Assembly: GCA_038373865.1 (NCBI GenBank)
Contig: JAXGGA010001014.1
Span: 62,001 to 126,000, forward strand
Origin: Uloborus plumipes
Lineage: Eukaryota; Arthropoda; Arachnida; Araneae; Uloboridae
Direction: 5' to 3'
Length of the DNA: 64,000 nucleotides
The notes below the pieces were generated by a model. That model was not told the origin of the DNA, did no database searches, and worked only from the letters and a program-made list of their open reading frames with translations. The position numbers and the translations under genes were made by a program. Below, one piece after another: positions 56,051 through 64,000 of this stretch (positions are counted from its first letter, which is position 1; each line of letters opens with the position of its first letter).

Positions 56051-57799
56051 TTCCTTTATAACGACTAAACTATAAAACTTTTGATTAAACGTGTGAATAA
56101 TCATTTTAAAGAACACTAAATTTTGAACAATTTAAGCTGAAGTGGATCTCTGTAGGACCAACGGTTTAGGACATATTGCATTCCGAAAAAGGGCCATTTT
56201 TTGCGAAAAGTGAAAAAATTACGCTCTGATCATATTTCGGACTTAATATCGATACGAATTATTACTCTACAGGAAACAAAACGGACAGGAAGTTACTGCA
56301 AATTTTAATGGCTTTCCTTTAAGAACCCACAAAAAGTCCGTAGAATCAATATTTCATTTAAAATCATTAAAAAAAAAAAAACACGGAAATTTTGATTATT
56401 TTGAGAAAGTAAAGAAATTGTTTCTGACAAGAAGAAAGGAGGACTGGACGATTAAAAAAAATGCTTAGAATTGTACAAAAAAGGGTAACACTATATTACA
56501 ACGTTATTTTCATAATTAAGAAAAATCTTACAGGTCAAGTTCGACAACGTACAGCATGTCTTAATGTACTGTATACGACTTACGCAAAACTAAGAAAAAG
56601 TTTCGACTCTTTTTAGTTTTTTCTTTATAACTCCAAAAAATGTAACTTTTGATGATTAATGTGAATACCCAATTTAAAAAACGATAAATTGGAAACATTT
56701 TAAGCTCAAGTGGAGCTCTGTAAGACCAACGATTTAGGAGATATTGCATTTCGATTTTTTTATGCTTTGACCACATTTCGGAAAAAAATACCGACATTAA
56801 TTTTTACTTCTCAAGAAACAAAATGAACATGAAGTTACAGTAAATTTTATAGGCTTTCAGTTAAGCTCAAAAAGAAGTCTGTAGGTTAACTTTTTACTTT
56901 ACAATAGCGAAAGAAACAAATATTTGTTCTCGTGAAAAAATGCAAAATTTTTTTGTTTATACATGTGAATAATCATTTTAAATAACACTAAATTTGAAAC
57001 ATTTTAAGCACAAGTGAAGCTCTGTAAGACTAATAGTTAAGGAGTTATAAAGGAAACAATGAAAAAATTCGGAAAATTTCGCAGTTTTTCGCGAGTTAAG
57101 CGGCAAGCACAAGTTTTAGAAAACTGCAAACTTAGATTTACACTACCCTAAGGGGACCCAAATAACATTCAAAAATCAAAACTACATCGCAATTTTGCGA
57201 ATTTAGCCCTTTTCTTTGCACATTATGACTGAACTATGCGACTTATATGCAAGGGCATTTTTGATCCATAAAATTTAAACAAAATATTTACGATTTACAA
57301 ATTAGCTCCAAACTATGAAAGGTGATTTCTTTTATTGTTAGTTCTTAAAAATAAAAATAAATAAAAGGGGAATGGTGCACTTTTTCTCTTCAGAAAAAAT
57401 AATTTTTATAGCAATAATATCCAGAAATTTTACAAAACTACTATTCAAAATTTTCTTGCATTAATTTTGAAGAACCATTCTCTCACCTTTTCCACTGCTA
57501 TAATGCATCTCTGTATATGGCCTGGGTTGGAATGGTGAATAATTCAAGAAAGAACCCCCCCCCCTTATATGATGAGCCCGCAGCCCAGGGCCGCCAAATT
57601 CTCAACCCCCCCCCCCCCCCCCAGATATTTCAGCTAGCGACGGCCCTGATACCAAGCAATTGAAGTCAAGAAAGGCAAGTTCTTTCTTTTGAGTAATAGC
57701 TACTAATAACATACATGGGGTATTTTGATCAAATACTCTAACGAAAATTTGATTATATGACGGTACGCACTTTCCCTTTCTGTAAAGTAAGGTTGGGGT

Positions 57800-57912
57800 A
57801 AGTGCGTACCATTATGATGGGGCAAGTGCGTACCACTATCATGAGGCATATGCGTACTATTATGCGGAGCAAGTGCGTACTGTTATGATGAGGCAAGTGT
57901 GTACCATTACGT
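57800..57912 (+). repeat. 24-bp tandem repeats, about five copies
   Basis: The unit 'aagtgcgtaccattatgatg' plus four bases repeats five times with substitutions. Each repeats the inner part of the outer element's terminal inverted repeat. Confidence 0.85.
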
Positions 57913-59570
57913 GGAAAATCCGACTCTCGTAATTCACCTTTAATTTTGCTTATAACTCTTTTATAAGCCGATTATAAATCCGACGTCATTTCCATCAAGT
58001 ATTTATATTTACATTGAATGCGGCATAAGATTTCAATTTTATTCATTACCTCTAAAACATATTGGCTTTTAGATATCAGTTAATAAACTTTTCGTTGAAA
58101 ATAGCGATCATAAGCTATACTTAATTTAAACCAGAATGAGAAATGAAGCAATTAAATTAAGTGACACACTAAATAAGGAACCAACTGATTCAAAAAACGA
58201 AGGTGGAGTAATGAATAAATTATATTTAAGAAAATTAAGAACACCTTGTGAAAACTATTTTAATGTACAAGAAAAAAAAAGTACAAGTATCATATCATAA
58301 TTTTTTTTTTTTTTTTTTTTTTTGCTCTTTATTTTGTGTTTCTTCTTACTGCTGCTAATTCTAATAAGAAAAATATTTTAAAACCGTATTTTTTCGAAAA
58401 AAAAACGAATTGTTCACTCAGGTCACCTAACGATCTACTATATAAATAGAATTAAAGAAAATCACAGGGGTACGCACTTACAATAACGTTATTGGACGCA
58501 CATGTCTCATCTTACATTTAAGGAGGGGTAAGTGCGAACCCTGGCTTAAACACAGATTGATTAATGTATTAAACTAAAATAAACTATGTAGACTATAAGT
58601 GATTATTACTAAATAAAAACAACTTACATTTGCTCACTTGGTCTTATTAAAAGGACAGAGAAAGAATCACATTACACAACATTCTCAATCTTCAAATCAC
58701 AGTTGTTCGCAAGACACGTTTGATATCACTGATTGCGTTTCATCCATGCAAGCAAGTGCTGATCTCTAGTATTAGGAATTATCCCAAGGCAAACCTAACA
58801 TACTTAATATGTGGCAGAAGTTTTTTCCTGTTCATATTCACATAATTAAAGGTGGACGCACTTACCCCGCTAGGTAGAGAAAGTGCGTACCTTAGAATAG
58901 GTGTCATAAACCAAGTCACAAAACCTATGCTTATGGTTTATTTGACATATTATATGCTTAAAAATCTTAGTAAAGGATCTGGAAAGAAAACTAAAAAAAA
59001 AAATGTGAGTGTACAAGATTTTTCAACTGAGCAGCATCCTTGAGAACATGAACTTTGAAAAAAAGGGTACGCACTTACCAGAACTCACCCTATATAGATA
59101 TTACCGATATCAGAATTAATTTAAGATATGAGAATAAATTTAATTTTAAACTATTATATGTGAGAAAATATAACCCTATTAGACATTATAATAAATATCA
59201 CTTTTCAAATTGTAGGCATTGTACATTGGACAAATAGTTCTTAGACATTATCACTAATCTAGAAAATTGTGTAACGTGTCTGGTGATGAAATAAATGCGA
59301 AATGAGTGACAATATTTTCCCCATTATTTCCCTATCAAAGGTAATGCTTATTGTCGGAAAAGCAAGTGGTAGTTGAAAGTTCTTTAGAAATAGTACATTT
59401 ACCCTCCTTCAATAATAGTGATTCAAAATATCTCCAGTAAGTGTTTAGCTGTTGAAAGCAGATAGCAATACTTAACATTGTCTTCAGTTTTTAAAAGTAC
59501 CCTCCTCCCCCGTCCCCCCTTTTCCCTTAAATGACACTAATGACCCCTACGAAGAACTTGCTTAAGTTAA

Positions 59571-61352
59571 CCCATTAATGCCTGACATTTTATTTTTCAA
59601 CGATACTTTGTATACTGGTTACAAATAGTGTTTAATGGACAAAAAAAATAGTTAAACAATTATCATGTAAAAAATAAATTTTTTATTTAAGAAAGAAAAA
59701 TCGTCCCTAAAAAGGGACGCTAGGCACCAGAGGGTACATACTTTTTTACCAAAAATTTTTTTCTGCCTACGATGTAATATTGAAAATGACATTTTATAAG
59801 AAGAAATAAAAGCAGCAATTAACATAAACTGGGAAGTAGATTCAGAGAACAAGGAAATATTGGTGTTGTTGAGTATGAAAGTCAGCAAAACATTTTTTCT
59901 GCAAACCTACGTATTGTATTTACTGCATTCCGATAAGGTCTTTTACTTCAATGGGCACATCTTACCTAAGTCTTATTTAAAACAATATAACAACTAGCCC
60001 AATAATACCTAACTCAACTCTCTTGAGCTCAATGCATGTTGTACAGCAGCTTTTAAAATAAAAATGAAGAGCGGCTACCACCATTTTTTAGAGTGGATCA
60101 AAAACCGGTAGTTTCCGATATTTGATGCATGGGATCTTTTTCCCTATGCAACGTTTGTATTGAGCAACCATATATATTTGGTTCATCAATTTCAATTACT
60201 TTCTTTTCGCTGTTGGACAATCGCTTACCCTTTACAATAGGATAAACTCCATGAAGATTCAATGCAATAGTTATGACATTGCTATTATTCCACCGAACCA
60301 ACGTAATATTATTTTACCTGTCATCGACATTTATTCAAAACTTCCTCTCTTTTCTTTTTTGAACAACGTAACTTCAGTTCATGAGCATTTTTTAATCCGA
60401 TTCTTGCACAAAACCTTGCTGAGACAAATAATCACGTAGGAGCGCAAGAGAAGTAAATAAATTCTCACAGTAGAGATCAAAATTGGCATGCTCAGGGAAT
60501 TCTGAAATTAAATCTGCACCCCCCCCCCTTTCCCAAACAACAGACACATATGCAATCCTTGAATTCTTCATCAAGGTGAAATGCTAAGCTTCTGAAACAG
60601 CTTAGGGCTTCTTCCAACAGTCAGACTAAACAATAATAAACACCTAAATGCATAATGGAAAAGTAATGAAATATAAGGAATAATTAGTGTTTTAAAGAAT
60701 TACATTTTTGAAATAGCTTTCTTTCAAAATTTACCTTGAGTATTTTTTGTAATTAAAAAAAAGAAGAGAAAATATTTAAGAACATTGTATAATTAAGTTT
60801 ATATATATTAATTAATTTAATTTAATTAGATTTTGAAAATAAAATAAGTTTTAAAAATGACAATTATTATCTGTTTTTCAGTCTAAAATCATTTACTAAC
60901 TTCTTTGATATAAATTATAGATTCTAAGCAAGAAATCAACAACGGTTAAGCAATGCAGCCTTTGGTGCCTAGCGTCCCTTTTTAGGGACGTTCTTAACTT
61001 GCTATAAAATCCTAAAAAAATTTAAAATTTACAAAATTGCAAAAAAAGGTAAACTAAAACATCGATCAAAGTAGCACATATATCAAACACAGATAGATTT
61101 ACTTGTTAATAACTTTAAAAACTTAGCTTTTTGTTCTTGAGATTGCGAACAATGTAATTTTTGATAAAGATCATAATCAAATGGCTACAGATCACACTTT
61201 ACAGCGGTTATGTGCTGCAATCTGTTAATACAGAATTGAAGCAATACCAAAGTAATAATTGAACACAATTATTTGGTTGAAATGTTCATTTTTGGAAAAT
61301 TCAGACACACTTTTCGGACCGTCCCTAAAAAGGGACGCTAGGCATTAATGGG
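59571..61352. mobile_element. piggyBac-like element, long copy with transposase remnants
   Basis: CCCATTAATGCCTGAC starts and CATTAATGGG ends the element, flanked by TTAA (59567-59570 and 61353-61356). The outer ~265 bp at the left and ~245 bp at the right match the short MITEs in this window. The middle (about 59837-61107) is present only here and carries broken transposase sequence on the minus strand. It is therefore a degenerate relative of the element that produced the MITEs. Confidence 0.85.
60065..60574 (-). pseudogene. piggyBac-like transposase remnant (minus strand)
   Basis: Three conserved piggyBac/PGBD blocks occur in order on the minus strand in different frames. FDLYCENLFTSLALL (60392-60574 frame) matches the block normally read as Y-x-D-N-F-F-T-S, with Glu in place of the catalytic Asp. 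VRWNNSNVITIALNLHG and VKGKRLSNSEKKVIEIDEP (60098-60301 frame) match the R-W-x-D-N-x-V and K-R-x-S-x-x-x-K-K blocks. A shifted frame then shows NYRFLIHSKKWW, a stop, and PLF, equivalent to K-K-W-W-W-P-L-F. Several frameshifts and stops make it inactive. Confidence 0.8.
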
Positions 61353-61509
61353 TTAAGATAAATATTTTGTCACTTTTTCGAAGGAAAGAGTTTACTCAAT
61401 TGCTTAATAAAAGGTTAACAACTAAATTTGAATTAAAAAAAAGCGCGATAGAGTGAAGCTACGAAAGTTGAAGCTCAAAGTGGCAAGGTACGACTGGAGA
61501 AATTTTTAA

Positions 61510-61969
61510 CCCATTAATGCCTAGCGTCCCTTTTTAGGGACGGTCCAAAAAAAAAGGGTCTGAATTTCCCAAAAATGAATATTTCAACCAAATAATAGTG
61601 TTCAATTAGTACCTTGGTATTGTTTCAATTCGTTATTAACAGATTGCAGTACATTACCATTGTAAAGTGTGTTCTGTAGCAGTTTTAATATGATCTTTAT
61701 CAAAAATTACCTCGTTCACTATCTCAAGAAAAAAAGCGAAGTTTTCAAAGTTATTCCCAGCTTCCCAGTTTATGTTAATTGCTGATTTTATTTCTTCTTA
61801 TAAAATGTCTTTTTAAATATTATATCGTAGGCAGAAAAAAATTTTAATAAAAAAGTATGCACCCTCTGGGGTTATCGATATTTTTTCAATTATTTTTCCT
61901 GTCCATTAAACACTGTTTGTAACCAGTATACAAAATATCTTTGGAAAAAATATGTCAGGCATTAATGGG
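61510..61969 (-). mobile_element. piggyBac-type MITE, inverted copy (460 bp)
   Basis: TTAA (61506-61509 and 61970-61973) flanks CCCATTAATGCC and GGCATTAATGGG. The order of internal landmarks is reversed relative to the copy at 8278, so it lies on the minus strand. It carries the same internal deletion junction as the other short copies. It stands only about 150 bp from the long copy. Confidence 0.85.
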
Positions 61970-62044
61970 TTAAATACATTCCTCAATCTAATAGAAGCTT
62001 TCTGACATTCTCTTGTGTTTTGCAATCTATTAATAGTTTCTTAC

Positions 62045-62264
62045 CATTTTTTTTTTCTCTGCATTCCATAGTTTCCATTTTTAAGTATGATTTGCAAAAA
62101 CATTTTAAAATTTTAAGCACTTTCTTCATAACGGAACGTATGAAAACTGACGATCTTAATTCACTCACAATACCTGCTGCTGTTTCTGTTTTATTCTCAA
62201 ATAATAAATCGTCTTCTTCATCTTCTTTTGATGTTCCTCGTGTGAAGCAAACCTTATCCTGCTC
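62045..62264 (-). CDS. Candidate internal exon, unknown minus-strand gene
   Basis: On the minus strand, 'cacttccttttccttgaatacctgaag' precedes an open frame that ends at the strong donor 'aaatg|gtaaga' (phase 0 to 1, 220 bases). It encodes EQDKVCFTRGTSKEDEEDDL, FENKTETAAGIVSELRSSVF and a basic end KVLKILKCFCKSYLKMETME. A second acceptor six bases later would also keep frame. Its entry phase matches the exit phase of the candidate exon at 62944-63157. No family recognised. Exons further downstream were not found, and the sequence there is the piggyBac MITE. Confidence 0.4.
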
Positions 62265-62943
62265 CTTCAGGTATTCAAGGAAAAGGAAGTGAGTATATAT
62301 TTCATACGACACTTGTGAAAATCTTCGTTGTATTAACGGCAGAAGTTGGGTAAACAAATTCATGCGGATTATGCTCTCAATCCCGCAGGATTCGAGATTA
62401 AAAACCCTAGTTCTGAACGTGTTGATTATCTATCTCCCTCGTAAACAGTTCCGCAGTTGGAAAGAATTAGCTGAATAGTTCGGTCGAATGGAACAATTCT
62501 TAAAGATTAATTTCCAAGGATAGACTCCATGTGTCTGACGGATTCCCTAAATATTGTATAATGCAACTATTCACCAAAGTAAATTATATCCACATTTGAA
62601 AGGGCTTTGCTAAATTTCACTTTTGGCTGGTTTTGCCAGAAACAGAAATTTTCACTTTTGGTTTGGTCTAAAAAAATATGTTGTTTATAACACTTGCTGA
62701 AGAGAATCATCAAAACAAGTCCACGAACCCAAATTGAAGATAGAAAAAAGTATATTAGGTCTTGATACAGGTAATCTAAATATGTGAAGGGGTAGACTAA
62801 AACGAGCTGTACTTTGGACAGGGAGAAAAGATATTATGTCAGACTTCAAATTTCATTTTCAATAGGTGGCCACTTCTAAACCTAAAAAGTGTAATACAGA
62901 TGTTTTTCAATTCACTTTGACTAAGTGACACCTGGATACTTAC

Positions 62944-63157
62944 ATATGTTCCAGCTGCGGACAGGAGCAGCTCTCCAGTTATAGCAAAGGATTGAAGGAT
63001 TGCGGCTTCACTTGATCCAAGGATTCTGGGAAAAGAAGAAGTCCGACTATGTCTTCCTCTGCATACCTTATCTGAGCATAATGGAGCAGCATTCATGGCT
63101 TGGGAGACAGTACCAGGCATATACACTTCCCACACTCTTTCCCCACTCTCACTTGCT
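62944..63157 (-). CDS. Candidate internal exon, unknown minus-strand gene
   Basis: On the minus strand the acceptor 'tttactgcctcaccag' and donor 'acatat|gtaagt' frame an open exon of 214 bases (phase 2 to 0), encoding ASESGERVWEVYMPGTVSQA, MNAAPLCSDKVCRGRHSRTS and SSEAAILQSFAITGELLLSA. Composition is protein-like and less AT-rich than its surroundings. It would splice in frame to 62045-62264. If real, this is a gene converging tail-to-tail with RIM. Function unknown. Confidence 0.45.
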
Positions 63158-63159
63158 CT

Positions 63160-64000
63160 GGTGAGGCAGTAAATAGGACTTGAGATATTAAAAGAATTTT
63201 CTGGGTTTAGTAGCTAAAAGCCAAGCATAAAAAAATAATACATTTCTCATAATGAAACCAAGCTTGAAATATAGTAAGAAAGAAGCTTCTTTTGTTTCCA
63301 GGTGGATTTCTTGATGTTGTTCTGAAGTGGAGAAACGTTGAGCAAATGGGAAAATATAAAGAAAGTTTAAAGTTGTGACTGTGCAAGAACAATCCAAGAT
63401 TTAGCAGGCTTTCGAGGGAAGGTTTCCGACATAATTAAGACTGGAAAATAGTGGTCGGGAGATAGTTTCTTTCATTTGCTGTGTTTTTTTTTTTTTTTTT
63501 TTCATCTGGAGTGAAAGAACTGAGCAGTTAGGGAGCTGAGGATAAAGTGTCAAGGAAGTTCATGGCTGTGAGAAATAATTTTCAGAATTTATAGGCTATG
63601 CAGGTAGTCTTGCTGACTGGTTTGGGTCTACAAGTTGCTCTGAGGAAAGAAAAGAATCGATAGTTTGGGCTTTTTTTCCCAACAGCATCAGTGGTATACA
63701 AAAGTAGTTTTCAACTTTTTTATGAGGATTTTGCACTTTCTTACAAGACCAAACCAAATATTTTGGGGAATGGTATTCTCCCATACTCTTCTTTAAAAAC
63801 AGAGTTGGATGCACTATGATCCTTTGCCTTATTTGTTCCGAAACTACCAACTTTAATCAGGGGGCACCCATTCCCTCAAGAACAATGTGGAGCCCCTCTT
63901 CTCACTCTTTTCCACCCTCCAAGTGTGAGACCAAGAACCCTCTAAAATTAACCCTACCCCCTAAAAATTTCATTGAGGAAGTCTATGCCATAACCACTGT
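63160..64000. other. Right edge, no feature resolved
   Basis: No exon could be supported. If the minus-strand gene is real, this is its upstream intron or the location of further exons. A T run lies at 63486-63502. Minus-strand open frames at 63188-63397 and 63596-63850 lack convincing splice borders. Confidence 0.4.

Larger units (their letters stand above)
54691..57205. mobile_element. Foldback element inserted in the hAT element
   Basis: Arms of about 140 bp are inverted: 54691-54843 pairs with about 57057-57205 (landmarks 'gcgatgtagt', 'agggtagtgtaaatctaagt', 'tttgcagttttc'). The interior 56051-57056 holds three diverged repeats of a unit with 'gtgaataatcattttaaa', 'aacattttaagc' and 'gctctgtaagac' (near 56080-56190, 56640-56760 and 56950-57055). 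It is split by the insertion at 54844-56050. Confidence 0.75.
52759..57648. mobile_element. hAT-type element inserted in the outer element
   Basis: CAGGGCCGTTGGC at the left and an inverse GACGGCCCTG at the right are flanked by the 8-bp duplication ATACCAAG (52751-52758 and 57649-57656). Its interior includes direct repeats around 53240-53400 ('gatcgatgcaat', 'gccaaattttatat') and a foldback element (54691-57205). No transposase frame recognised. Confidence 0.9.
52526..59090. mobile_element. Outer TA-flanked element of a four-level nest
   Basis: Twenty-two identical bases beginning GGGTGAGTTCTGG at 52526 are inverted at 59069-59090, flanked by TATATA on both sides. The element's own sequence is 52526-52758 plus 57657-59090 (about 1.67 kb). 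Its interior is dense in the motif aagtgcgtacc, in both orientations, including a 24-bp tandem array at 57800-57912. No transposase recognised. A hAT-type element is inserted at 52759-57648. Confidence 0.85.

Noticed and set aside
57800..57912. Short regular repeats as a CRISPR array
   Set aside because: The genome is eukaryotic, the units are head-to-tail without unique spacers, and the unit repeats the element's own terminal motif.
61983..62363. 126-codon single open frame as a complete small gene
   Set aside because: A strong donor inside it and a matching upstream exon fit an internal exon better. The ends of the long frame lie outside the probable splice sites.

Overview
The window is AT-rich animal DNA from a nuclear genome. 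It has short exons with GT-AG introns, long introns and many DNA transposons and microsatellites. It holds the 3' two-thirds of one recognisable gene, the presynaptic active-zone scaffold RIM (Rim / RIMS / unc-10 family), on the + strand from 14022 to 44811. Intron size, base composition, repeat content and RIM sequence style suggest an arthropod, most likely a chelicerate such as a spider. That placement is an inference and was not tested by any search.

RIM is present as 18 phase-compatible exons that give 980 complete residues to a TGA stop. In order they are: a short lead-in exon, the PDZ domain split over two exons 6.8 kb apart, a linker, C2A over three exons, a long Ser/Arg/Pro-rich linker with the RIM-BP binding motif RQLPQIP, and C2B over three exons. 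The N-terminal Rab3/Munc13-binding helices and zinc finger must lie left of the window. In intron 13 the 3' part of exon 13, with its donor site, has been duplicated. The copy is open, lies between usable splice sites and is a multiple of three, so it could be an in-frame cassette exon.

Layout: 1-14021 is upstream sequence or RIM intron, with a hAT element (2876-5534), two weak minus-strand exon candidates (5.58-6.47 kb), piggyBac-type MITEs, a tRNA-derived SINE with target duplication and several foldback repeats. The RIM introns carry an apparently intact Tc1-like element (23421-24837), a dying mariner, several MITEs and TA microsatellites. Downstream of RIM, 44812-64000 is mostly transposons: a hAT MITE with an 8-bp duplication (47425-48109), a TA-flanked element (48612-49901), a four-level nest of elements (52526-59090), and a degenerate piggyBac-like element (59571-61352) that appears to be the parent of the short MITEs elsewhere in the window. 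At the right edge, two phase-compatible open exons on the minus strand (62045-63157) suggest an unidentified gene converging on RIM.

No rRNA, functional tRNA, CRISPR array or prokaryotic operon was seen. Splice sites and exon ends were read by eye from conserved dinucleotides, reading frame and family knowledge. Transposon ends were read from inverted repeats and target duplications.
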